DNA of 64,000 nucleotides from Streptomyces sp. Tu 3180 (GTDB lineage Bacteria > Actinomycetota > Actinomycetes > Streptomycetales > Streptomycetaceae), in assembly GCF_009852415.1 (NCBI RefSeq), contig NZ_WOXS01000002.1, forward strand, positions 1,364,001 to 1,428,000. The letters run 5' to 3'. Shown in pieces: positions 8,366 through 17,546 of the stretch. Both the position numbers and the translations under genes were made by a program. A model generated the notes under the pieces. The model did no database searches and was not told the origin of the DNA. It saw only the letters and a list, made by a program, of their open reading frames with translations. Each line of letters opens with the position of its first letter. Position 1 is the stretch's first letter.

Positions 8366-9241
8366 ATGGCCGGGACGGATGAGGAAGCCGTCGCCGCCGA
8401 CGATGCGCTCTACGTGCTCACGGCGGTGCTGCTGACGCCGGCGAAGTTCCCGAGCGTGCTGGGCGACGACTACCCGGAGGCGTGTGCGGCGCTCGGTCTC
8501 CCGCCGCTCGCCGACGGGTACGGGCTGGTGCTCGGGCAGGACGGCGAGGGGGCCCGGTGGACGGTCGTCGTCGACGACGTCTCGCTGGTCGCCGTCGCGA
8601 TCGCGTCCTGGGACTGCGGCATGGAGCACGACCTGTCGCCGGACGAGCGGACGGTCGTGACCGCGCTGCCCGGCTGGCCCCTCGCGGTCGCCGTCACGGC
8701 GCCGAACGTGCCCGCGCCGCACGATCCCGGCCCCGACGTCGCGGACCGGCCCCCGCTGTCTCCGCCGGACACGAGCGTCTGGGGCCCCGCCCAGCGCCGC
8801 CTGGGCGCCGACGAGATCGCGCTGCAGTGGGCGATGTGGCGGGAGCAGGTCGACGACACGGCGTTCGCGGCGCCCGGCGGCTCGGGGGCGGCGGCCGGCG
8901 GCGCCGGGGTCTCCCCGGAGGGCGGCGCGGAGGACGGCGGGCGGGAAGGCGGCAGCGGCGGCCGGCGGCCGGTCCGCAGCGGCATCCGGCGCGTCCTGGC
9001 GGAGGCGCGCGCCTATGCCGACTCGCCACCGCCGCTCGGCCGGGTCCGCTCGTCCTTCGCGCCGGGCGGCGCGCGCATCCTGCGGGCCGACGGTCCCGGC
9101 TGGTCGCTGGTCGCCAGGACCGACGACATCGCGTTCGTCCTGCTGGACGACGAACCCGGTGAGGTGCTCCCGGTGGGCCGGGGGCCGGAGCTGCCGGGAC
9201 TGCTCGAAGCACTCGACAGGATGGCCGTACGACCCCTCTGA
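8366..9241 (+). CDS. Hypothetical protein
   Basis: A 291-residue protein I do not recognise. It begins MAGTDEEAVAADDALYVLTAVLLTP with a GGGGAGG ribosome site at 8354-8360. An N-terminal globular part (to about residue 115) holds GLVLGQDGEGARWTVVVDDVSLV; a glycine/alanine-rich linker (about 175-210) follows; and the C-terminal part contains SGIRRVLAEARAYADSPPPLGRVRSSFAPGGARILRADGPGWSLVARTDDIAFVLLDD. The two strand-rich halves separated by a flexible linker suggest a two-domain cytosolic protein. It has no transmembrane segment. The downstream intergenic region contains an 11-bp tandem repeat. Confidence 0.72.
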   Translation: MAGTDEEAVAADDALYVLTAVLLTPAKFPSVLGDDYPEACAALGLPPLADGYGLVLGQDGEGARWTVVVDDVSLVAVAIASWDCGMEHDLSPDERTVVTALPGWPLAVAVTAPNVPAPHDPGPDVADRPPLSPPDTSVWGPAQRRLGADEIALQWAMWREQVDDTAFAAPGGSGAAAGGAGVSPEGGAEDGGREGGSGGRRPVRSGIRRVLAEARAYADSPPPLGRVRSSFAPGGARILRADGPGWSLVARTDDIAFVLLDDEPGEVLPVGRGPELPGLLEALDRMAVRPL

Positions 9242-9264
9242 GCCCTCCCGGTCCCGCCGGAGGG

Positions 9265-9329
9265 CCGCGGAAGGACTGTGGAAGGGCCGCGGAAGGGCGC
9301 GGAAGAGCTGCGGAAGGGCTACGGATGAC
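9265..9329 (+). repeat. Imperfect 11-bp tandem repeat, about six units
   Basis: Six head-to-tail units of consensus CCGCGGAAGGG: 9265, 9276, 9287, 9298 (10 nt), 9308 and 9319. The GGAAG core is kept in the first five and drifts to GGATG in the last. The array is noncoding, 23 nt after the stop of the gene ending at 9241 and about 135 nt before the secreted esterase gene. Confidence 0.75.
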
Positions 9330-9463
9330 GGAAGTCGGCATGTGGTGACCCCCTACGCGCAGGTGTCGTTCCATAGGGCCCCAACCCATCGATGACGGCG
9401 CGGTCGCACCTCACCATGGGGCAGCCCCGTACCCCTCTTCCGTCCGTCCTCCCGGAGGCCGTC

Positions 9464-10849
9464 ATGCGTCCGTCCCGTGGTGTTCCGTTGCTCGCCGTCG
9501 CCCTCGCGGCGGCGGCCCTGACCGCCCCGTCCCCGGCCCGTGCGGCCGGGGACGGCCACTGCGCGCACCAGGAACGGGTGCGCGTGCCCGGCGCCGCCCA
9601 TCAGCGCAGTGCCTGTCTGCCCGACCTGACCACCACGGGGCTGGCCGGCACCCCGTACACCGACATGGCCGACCAGGCGGGTCTGACCGCCGCGGCCACC
9701 CGGTCGCCGTCCGGGGTGCCCGGTGTGCAGATCGACGGCTACTTCCCGGACTCCTCCCGCTCCAACACCACCCACGGATGGCGGCACGACGCGCAGTTCG
9801 TCATCCGGTTGCCCGACCGCTGGAACGGCGGGCTGGTCGTCACCGGCGCGCCCGGCAACCGCAAGCAGTACGCGACGGACGAGGCGATCTCCGACCAGGT
9901 GCTGGCCCGGGGCTACGCGTACGCGGCGACCGACAAGGGCAACACCGGGGTCGACTTCTACCGTGACGGGACCCGGCCCGGTGACGCGGTCGCCGAGTGG
10001 AACGCCCGGACCACGCAACTCACCCGGGCGGCCCGGCGCGCGGTGGCGCAGCGCTACGGGCACGCCCCGCGCCGCACGTACGTCACCGGCATCTCCAACG
10101 GCGGTTACCTCACGCGCTGGCAGTTGGAGAACCACCCGGAGCTGTACGACGGCGGGGTGGACTGGGAGGGCACCCTGTGGGCGGCCGACGGGCACCACCC
10201 GCTCACCTCCCTGCCGGTGGCGGTGGCCCGGATGTCCGGCACGGCCGGGGACGAGGACATGTACGCGGCGGGCTTCGCACGCGGCTCCGAGTTCCTGTGG
10301 CCGTACCACGAGAAGGTCTACTGGGGAATCACGCAGAAGATCTACCGCGCCGAGTTCGACCCGGCCTACGACCCCGGATGCCCCGGCCCCTCCGCGGGGT
10401 CGACGACGGAGCAGGTCCTCGCACCGTGCGCCTCCGACGCCGCCTACGACTTCGCCTCGCGCCCCGACTCCGTGCACCGCGCCGTGGCCCGGGTGTCGCT
10501 GACCGGGCGCATCGGCCGGCCGCTGATCACCCTGCACGGCGATCTGGACGCGCTGCTGCCGAAAGCCACCGACTCCGATGTGTACGCGCGCATGATCGAC
10601 ACGGCCGGGCGGGGTGCGCTGCACCGCTACTACACGGTGCAAGGCGGCACGCACGCCGACGGGCTGTACGACACCCACCCGGACCGGCTGCGGCCGATCC
10701 TGCCCTGTCACCGGTCGGCGTTCGACGCCTTGGTGGCCTGGGTGGAACGCGGGGTCAGGCCCCCCGCGGACCGGACCGTCGAGCGGCCCGCGGAGGGTGA
10801 CGTGGTCGACTCCTGCGCACTGGACGCCGGTGGGGCGGTGGCGCGGTAG
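9464..10849 (+). CDS. Secreted alpha/beta-hydrolase (tannase or 3-hydroxybutyrate-oligomer hydrolase type)
   Basis: A 461-residue exported esterase. Residues 1-28 form a Sec signal (MRPSRGVPLLAVALAAAALTAPSPARA). The nucleophile elbow is GISNGG within YVTGISNGGYLTRW, an acid candidate lies in LHGDLDALLP and the histidine in GGTHADG. The fold outline (VIRLPDRWNGGLVVTGAPGNRKQYATDEAI, then the Ser elbow) matches large secreted esterases such as tannases, feruloyl esterases and 3HB-oligomer hydrolases. Cysteine pairs suggest disulfides. The ATG at 9464 is chosen for the signal peptide and the upstream CGGAGGC ribosome site. Substrate choice within the family is uncertain. Confidence 0.78.
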   Translation: MRPSRGVPLLAVALAAAALTAPSPARAAGDGHCAHQERVRVPGAAHQRSACLPDLTTTGLAGTPYTDMADQAGLTAAATRSPSGVPGVQIDGYFPDSSRSNTTHGWRHDAQFVIRLPDRWNGGLVVTGAPGNRKQYATDEAISDQVLARGYAYAATDKGNTGVDFYRDGTRPGDAVAEWNARTTQLTRAARRAVAQRYGHAPRRTYVTGISNGGYLTRWQLENHPELYDGGVDWEGTLWAADGHHPLTSLPVAVARMSGTAGDEDMYAAGFARGSEFLWPYHEKVYWGITQKIYRAEFDPAYDPGCPGPSAGSTTEQVLAPCASDAAYDFASRPDSVHRAVARVSLTGRIGRPLITLHGDLDALLPKATDSDVYARMIDTAGRGALHRYYTVQGGTHADGLYDTHPDRLRPILPCHRSAFDALVAWVERGVRPPADRTVERPAEGDVVDSCALDAGGAVAR

Positions 10850-10853
10850 CGCC

Positions 10854-11036
10854 TCAGCGGCCCAGCTCCTTGCGCGAGACGCGGCGCAGCCTGCGCCGCT
10901 GCGAGGGGTCCAGGGTGAGGTACGCGGCGGCCGGGACTCCCAGGATGATCAGAAGCGCGGCCCACCAGGGCAGCCAGATGAGCAGGACGAGCCCGGCCGC
11001 CACACCCCCCGCGGCGATCTTGGCGTTCTTCGACAT
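10854..11036 (-). CDS. Small membrane protein
   Basis: A 60-residue protein starting MSKNAKIAAGGVAAGL, with two adjacent hydrophobic stretches (about residues 8-22 and 23-40, interrupted by WLPWW) and a basic C-terminal tail DPSQRRRLRRVSRKELGR facing the cytosol. An AGGAGG ribosome site lies 8 nt before the ATG at 11036. It converges on the esterase gene with only a few bases between the stops. No function is known. Confidence 0.68.
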   Translation of the reverse strand: MSKNAKIAAGGVAAGLVLLIWLPWWAALLIILGVPAAAYLTLDPSQRRRLRRVSRKELGR

Positions 11037-11367
11037 GAGTGTCGCCTCCTTCGCGGCCACTGCCGCTCTCTGTCGTGAGAACGGGCCCGCGCTTTCGGCG
11101 GTTCCGGACCGCGACCCTGAGACGCCCCTGAGGTGCGCCCCCTAGGGTCTTCGGGAGGGCCCGCCGGGGCCTCCCTTGGAGGAGGGCTCACGACGACGCC
11201 TTCATGGTGACCCGTCTCACACCGCAGGCATACCCGGTCGACGCCGCTCATGCGGTACCCTCGGCGACTCCGACTTCAGTAGTCAAATTTGAGGACTTGT
11301 CATCGCTGAGCAGACCACTCCCCCGGCGTCCTCCTCCGTACACTCCCGGCTGGCCGGCTGTCCGGCC
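11037..11367. other. Intergenic region before the SNF2 helicase
   Basis: No gene recognised. It holds a GC-rich imperfect hairpin at about 11152-11175 (GGGAGG with CCTCCC around a GCCC/GGGC core), the promoter side of the small membrane protein, and an AT-richer patch at 11271-11300 (TTCAGTAGTCAAATTTGAGG) that could be the helicase promoter. The reading frame of the helicase stays open upstream of its GTG at 11368 to about this patch. Confidence 0.45.
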
Positions 11368-14178
11368 GTGTTCGTTCCCGGTGACCCCGCCCGCACCGGC
11401 CGGATCGCCTTCTGGCGGCCCGACGGTTCGGCTCCTCCCGTCGTGGACACGGCGTCGGCCGGCCGCCTGACCGTCGTCGTGCCCGGCGACGACGGGGTCG
11501 AGGCGGTGCGCGTGCCCGCCACCCTGGTGCCGGTGCCCGCCGCGCTCCCGCTCCTCACGCGTGCCCGGGCCGGCGGTGCGGGGCACCGCGCGGCACGGTT
11601 CTGGGGGGCCGCCGCCGTGCAGGCCCTGCACCTGGTGGCGCGCGGTCTGCTGCTGCCCGGCCTGTCCCCCGACGACCACGACGCCTGGCGCGTCGGCCCG
11701 CTCGACGCGCAGGACGTCGAGGCGGTCCGCCGGCTCGCCGCCGCCATGCCGCCGGAAGCACACGCCGCGCCGCTCGACGGCACCGGGCCGCCGCGCCTGC
11801 CCGACCCCGAACGGCTGCTGCGCGCCTTCCTCGACGCGGTCGCCGACGCCCTCCCCCGCTCCCCCGCCGCCCACCTGGTCACGGGCACCCCGGCCTTCGC
11901 GGTACCGGAACCGCAGCGACTGCCCGGGCTGCGGGCCTGGGCCGCCGACGTCGCCGCGGGCCACGACGCGGGCGTACGGCTCTCCCTGCGGATCGAGATG
12001 CGCGGGCCGGCGGACGCGGCGGACGACACGTCCGACGGCGCGGACGTGTCGTTCCGGGCCGTGCTCCAGATGCACGACGTGAGCGATCCCGCCCTCGTCG
12101 CGGACGCCGCCGAGGTGTGGGCCGGGGCCCCGGACACCGCCTTCGGCCCCCGCGCGCGGATGGACGCCCTGCTCGCGCTGCGACGCGCCGTCCGGGCCTG
12201 GGCCCCGCTCGCGCCCCTGTTGTCGGCGGCCGTGCCGGACGCGGTCGACCTCGCCGAGGAGGAGGTCGCCGAACTCCTCGGCGAGGGCACCCGGGCGCTG
12301 GCCGGCGCGGGCGTCGACGTGCACTGGCCCCGGGAGCCGGTCCGCGGACTCACCACCCGCGCGAGGATCGGGCCCGCGGACGACGGGCCGGAGCCCGGGA
12401 GGACCGGCCTCCCCGGAGGGCCGTCGTTCCTGTCCGCCGACGCGCTGCTCGCCTTCGACTGGTCGTTCGCCGTGGGCGACCGGCCCCTCACCCGCGAGGA
12501 ACTGGACCGGCTCGCCGAGGCGAACCGCCCCCTGGTGCGGCTGCGCGACCGGTGGGTGCTGGTCGACCCCCGGGAAGTCCGGCGCGCCCGGGCGCGCCAG
12601 GACCACAAGATCGCACCGGTCGACGCGCTCGGCGCGGCCCTGACGGGCTCGGTGGAGGTCGACGGCAGCCTGATCGAGGTGCGCCCCACCGGGTGGCTGG
12701 CGGCGCTGCGGGACCGGCTCGCGGAGCCCGGCGCCCGGGAACCGGTCGCGCAGCCGGCCGCCCTCGCCGCCACGCTGCGGGACTACCAGCGGCGCGGCCT
12801 GGACTGGCTGGTCCGCATGACCTCCCTGGGCCTGGGCTGCTGCCTCGCCGACGACATGGGCCTGGGCAAGACCGTCACCCTCATCGCCCTGCACCTGCAC
12901 CGGCAGACCGACCCCTCGTCGGCGGGGCCCACCCTCGTGGTCTGCCCGACCTCGCTGATGGGCAACTGGCAGCGGGAGATCGAGCGGTTCGCGCCCGGTA
13001 CCCCGGTGCGTCGCTTCCACGGGGCGCGGCGCGCGCTGGAGGACCTGGCCGACGGCACGTTCGTGCTCACCACCTACGGCACCATGCGCAGGGACGCGCC
13101 CCGCCTCGCCGAGGTCGCCTGGGGGATGGCCGTCGCCGACGAGGCCCAGCACGTGAAGAACCCGTACTCGTCCACGGCCCGGCAGCTGCGTTCCATCGGC
13201 GCACGCGCGCGCGTGGCGCTCACCGGCACGCCGGTGGAGAACAACCTGTCGGAGCTGTGGGCGATCCTCGACTGGACGACGCCCGGGCTGCTGGGCCGGC
13301 TCGGCACCTTCCGCAGGCGGTACGCGGACGCCGTGGAGGGCGGACAGGACCCGGCCGCCGCGGACCGGCTGGCCCGGCTGGTACGGCCGTTCCTGCTGCG
13401 CCGCCGCAAGTCGGACCCGGGGATCGCACCCGAGCTGCCGCCGAAGACGGAGACCGACCACGCCGTGTCGCTCACCCCGGAACAGGCGGGGCTGTACGAG
13501 GCCGCGGTGCGCGAGGCGCTGGCCGCGATCGCCGGCGCGGACGGCATGGCCCGGCGCGGGCTGATCGTGAAGCTGCTGACCGGCCTGAAGCAGATCTGCA
13601 ACCACCCGGCGCAGTTCCTCAAGGAGGAGCGGCCCGTGGTCGCCGGGCGGTCCGGGAAGCTGGAGCTGCTGGACGAACTCCTCGACACGGTCCTCACCGA
13701 ACGGGCCGGCGTCCTGGTGTTCACGCAGTACGTGCGGATGGCCCGGCTCCTGGAACGGCACCTGGCGGCGCGGGGTGTGCCGGCGCAGTTCCTGCACGGC
13801 GGCACGCCGGTCGCCGAGCGCGAGGCGATGGTGCGCCGCTTCCAGGACGGCGAGGTCCCGGTCTTCCTCCTGTCGTTGAAGGCGGCGGGCACGGGGCTGA
13901 ACCTCACCCGCGCGGAGCACGTCGTGCACTACGACCGCTGGTGGAACCCCGCCGTCGAGGCGCAGGCGACCGACCGCGCGTACCGCATCGGCCAGACCCG
14001 GCCCGTGCAGGTGCACCGGATCGTCGCCGAGGGGACGATCGAGGACCGCATCGCCGAGCTGCTGGTCCGCAAGCGGGAGCTGGCCGACGCGGTGCTGGGC
14101 TCCGGTGAGGCGGCGCTCACGGAGCTGACGGACAAGGAACTGGCGGATCTGGTCGAACTGCGAGGGGGACGGCGATGA
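11368..14178 (+). CDS. SNF2-family DEAD/DEAH helicase
   Basis: A 936-residue Swi2/Snf2 ATPase. An N-terminal region (about 1-440) with bacterial SNF2 helicase-associated sequence precedes the two RecA-like lobes: Walker A in DDMGLGKTVT, motif II ADEAQHVKN, TGTPVENNLSELWAI (III), LKQICNHPAQF, and in lobe two VFTQYVRMARLLERHL, VFLLSLKAAGTGLNLT and ATDRAYRIGQTRPVQVHR. Such enzymes translocate on DNA without classical unwinding. The start is uncertain: GTG 11368 has no ribosome site, and the frame upstream reads IAEQTTPPASSS without an accepted start codon. The stop overlaps the SWIM gene (ATGA), a standard actinobacterial pairing. Confidence 0.9.
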   Translation: MFVPGDPARTGRIAFWRPDGSAPPVVDTASAGRLTVVVPGDDGVEAVRVPATLVPVPAALPLLTRARAGGAGHRAARFWGAAAVQALHLVARGLLLPGLSPDDHDAWRVGPLDAQDVEAVRRLAAAMPPEAHAAPLDGTGPPRLPDPERLLRAFLDAVADALPRSPAAHLVTGTPAFAVPEPQRLPGLRAWAADVAAGHDAGVRLSLRIEMRGPADAADDTSDGADVSFRAVLQMHDVSDPALVADAAEVWAGAPDTAFGPRARMDALLALRRAVRAWAPLAPLLSAAVPDAVDLAEEEVAELLGEGTRALAGAGVDVHWPREPVRGLTTRARIGPADDGPEPGRTGLPGGPSFLSADALLAFDWSFAVGDRPLTREELDRLAEANRPLVRLRDRWVLVDPREVRRARARQDHKIAPVDALGAALTGSVEVDGSLIEVRPTGWLAALRDRLAEPGAREPVAQPAALAATLRDYQRRGLDWLVRMTSLGLGCCLADDMGLGKTVTLIALHLHRQTDPSSAGPTLVVCPTSLMGNWQREIERFAPGTPVRRFHGARRALEDLADGTFVLTTYGTMRRDAPRLAEVAWGMAVADEAQHVKNPYSSTARQLRSIGARARVALTGTPVENNLSELWAILDWTTPGLLGRLGTFRRRYADAVEGGQDPAAADRLARLVRPFLLRRRKSDPGIAPELPPKTETDHAVSLTPEQAGLYEAAVREALAAIAGADGMARRGLIVKLLTGLKQICNHPAQFLKEERPVVAGRSGKLELLDELLDTVLTERAGVLVFTQYVRMARLLERHLAARGVPAQFLHGGTPVAEREAMVRRFQDGEVPVFLLSLKAAGTGLNLTRAEHVVHYDRWWNPAVEAQATDRAYRIGQTRPVQVHRIVAEGTIEDRIAELLVRKRELADAVLGSGEAALTELTDKELADLVELRGGRR

Positions 14179-15443
14179 CCCGGTACCACGGTGACGGGGC
14201 CGACGTGGAGCACACCTTCGCCGCGCTGCCGCCCGCGCGGGGGCAGGGTTTCGCGCGGACGTGGTGGGGCCGGGCCTGGCTGACGGCGCTGGAGGGCACG
14301 GCGCTGGACTCCGGGCAGCTCAAGGCGGGCCGCGGGCTCGCGCGCGCGGGAGCGGTCGGCGCGGTGTCCGTGCGGCCCGGACGCGTCACGGCGGTCGTGA
14401 AGGACCGCGACGGAACGGCCCACCGGGCGGACGTCCTGCTGCAGGAGCTGTCCGCGGAGCAGTGGGACCGCTTCCTGGACATGACCGGCGAACGGGCCGG
14501 GCACGTCGCGGCGCTGCTCGACCGGGAGATGCCGGCGCACCTGGTGGAGGACGCGGAGTCGGCCGGGGTGGAACTGCTGCCGGGCCCGGGTGATCTGGAG
14601 CCGGAGTGCGGCTGCGGCGCCTGGGACCACTGCGGCCACACGGCGGCGCTCTGCTACCAGGTGGCCCGGTTGCTGGACCGGGACCCGTTCGTCCTGCTGC
14701 TGCTGCGGGGACGCGGTGAAGGCGCCCTGCTGGACGCGCTCCGGACGCGCGACGCGGCCTGCGCCGGCCGGCCCGCCCGGCCGGAGGGCGTGGACCCGGC
14801 CGAGGCGTACGCCGCCGGGGACATCCTGCCGTCGCTGCCCGGCCCTCCCGCGCTCCCCGCGGAACCGGGAATCCCGCCGTCGCTGGACACGGAGACGGCG
14901 CCGGCTGCCGGGAGCGATCCGTCCGCGCTGGAGTTCCTGGCCGCGCGGACCGCCGCGCGGGCCCACCGCCTGCTGGCGGAGGCGCTGCGGGAAGGGCACG
15001 AACGGCATCCCGTGGAGCCCGAGCCGACGGTGGCGGTGGACGCGGTACGGCTGGCCGCCGGGGAGCCCGCACGCGCGGTGTCCGAGCGGCTCGCCGAGGG
15101 GTCGGGGCGCGGCGGGGAGGGACTGGCCGTGGCCGTACGGGCCTGGCGGCAGGGCGGTGCGGCGGCACTGGCCGTGCTCGACGAGGAGTGGACGGTGCGG
15201 GGCGAGGACCTCGCACGCGCGCGGGCCGCCCTGGAGACGGCCTGGTCCGAGGACGAACGACCGGTGTTCCGGTCCCGGGCCAACCGCTGGACGGTGGTCG
15301 GCGCGCCCGTCCAGCTGCGCCTGGGCCGCGACGGCCGGTGGTGGCCGTACCGCGAGGAACGCGGCCGCTGGCTCCCGGCGGGCGGCCCCGCCCCGGATCC
15401 GGCGACGGCCCTCGCGACGGCGGAGCGCGCCGGCGGGGAGTAG
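14175..15443 (+). CDS. SWIM zinc-finger protein
   Basis: A 422-residue protein with a SWIM zinc finger: Cys145, Cys147, Cys153 and His155 in ECGCGAWDHCGH, the CxCx(n)CxH pattern. The N-terminal part has GFARTWWGRAWLTALEGTALDSG, a conserved start in SWIM proteins that accompany SNF2 ATPases, and the C terminus ends with an FRSRANRWTVVGAPVQLRLGRDGRWWPYRE block. SWIM domains bind DNA or protein. The ATG overlaps the helicase stop, so the two are translationally coupled and probably work together in chromosome transactions. Confidence 0.88.
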   Translation: MTRYHGDGADVEHTFAALPPARGQGFARTWWGRAWLTALEGTALDSGQLKAGRGLARAGAVGAVSVRPGRVTAVVKDRDGTAHRADVLLQELSAEQWDRFLDMTGERAGHVAALLDREMPAHLVEDAESAGVELLPGPGDLEPECGCGAWDHCGHTAALCYQVARLLDRDPFVLLLLRGRGEGALLDALRTRDAACAGRPARPEGVDPAEAYAAGDILPSLPGPPALPAEPGIPPSLDTETAPAAGSDPSALEFLAARTAARAHRLLAEALREGHERHPVEPEPTVAVDAVRLAAGEPARAVSERLAEGSGRGGEGLAVAVRAWRQGGAAALAVLDEEWTVRGEDLARARAALETAWSEDERPVFRSRANRWTVVGAPVQLRLGRDGRWWPYREERGRWLPAGGPAPDPATALATAERAGGE

Positions 15444-15476
15444 GCGGACCGCGGGCGCGCCGGGTGCCGCGTTCGG

Positions 15477-15923
15477 TCAGGGCGGATCCACGTCCCCGAG
15501 GGACGGCAGGAGCGATTCGAGCCCGCTCGGCAGCTCGGTGGGGAAGCCGGACGGCAGTTCGGTCGGGAGACCGGACGGCAGCCGGCTCGGCAGACCGCTG
15601 GGCAACCCGGAGGGGAGGTCCAGCGACGGGCCGGGCAGGCCGTCCGTGGCCGTGCCGCTCTCGGCGGGCTCCTTCTCCGGGTCGTCGTCACCCGACGCCG
15701 TCAGCACGACGAGCAAGACGGCGACGACGGCCGCGATCACGGTGAGCAGGACGAACAGGACCCTGCGCCCGCCGGGACCGCGCCCCGGGTCGCCCCGGTC
15801 GCCGGGCGGCCGGGGCGGCGGCGCACCGCCGTGGGAGGGCGGTCCGAAGCGGCCGCCCGGAGGCGGCGGTGTGTCACCCGGCGGGCCGGGCGGCGGCTGG
15901 GGCGGTACGGGTGGCGTGGCCAT
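15477..15923 (-). CDS. Proline-rich membrane-anchored protein with LPSG/LPTE repeats
   Basis: A protein of about 148 residues (151 if ATG 15932 is used). The N-terminal half is cytosolic and proline/glycine-rich (PPVPPQPPPGPPGDTPPPPGG), followed by one transmembrane helix (VLFVLLTVIAAVVAVLLVVL), a short acidic stretch, and an extracellular tail of about ten degenerate tetrapeptides (LPSG, LPSR, LPTE, FPTE). This is not a sortase signal. A type II orientation, tail outside, is likely from the arginines before the helix. The function is unknown; the repeats could bind or span the cell wall. Confidence 0.65.
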   Translation of the reverse strand: MATPPVPPQPPPGPPGDTPPPPGGRFGPPSHGGAPPPRPPGDRGDPGRGPGGRRVLFVLLTVIAAVVAVLLVVLTASGDDDPEKEPAESGTATDGLPGPSLDLPSGLPSGLPSRLPSGLPTELPSGFPTELPSGLESLLPSLGDVDPP

Positions 15924-15932
15924 ACGCGCCAT

Positions 15933-16265
15933 GGTCGCCGCGGATCCCGGCCCGGCGCGAGGACGCCGCGGGGAACTTGATACGGAGTCAGGGCACGGGC
16001 GCCATGACTCCGGCGTACTCCGCGCGGAGGCACGCCCGTACGGCGTCGGCACGCGCGGGGCGCGGACATGGCACCGGCGCGCGCCGAACGGGGCCGTGAC
16101 CAGGCGCGTCCCGCACGCCGGGCCGGGCCGTGACCGGGCCCACCGCGCGCCGGGCGGGTGGACGGACGCGCCCCGCGCCGAGCGGGCACGGACGGCAGCC
16201 CGCCACGGGCGGTACCGCGCGAGGGGCGCGGTCGCCGGTGCGACCGCGCCCCTCGCGTCCGGAGC
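15933..16265. other. Intergenic region between xylA and the LPSG protein
   Basis: No gene recognised on either strand. It contains the perfect xylA terminator hairpin at 16218-16257 and otherwise GC-rich sequence; the promoter of the minus-strand LPSG protein should lie near 15935-16000. Confidence 0.5.
16218..16257 (-). terminator. Strong hairpin terminator of xylA
   Basis: Perfect 18-bp arms 16218-16235 and 16240-16257 (CGCGAGGGGCGCGGTCGC and its complement) around a 4-nt CGGT loop, 8 nt after the xylA stop. No T-tract follows. Confidence 0.75.

Positions 16266-17546
<1,281 letters not shown>

Noticed and set aside
9265..9329. CRISPR-like array
   Set aside because: The 11-bp units abut without spacers, and no cas genes are present.
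11248..14016. Minus-strand open frame of 922 codons over the SNF2 helicase
   Set aside because: The plus-strand helicase motifs are complete; the antisense frame is a composition artefact.
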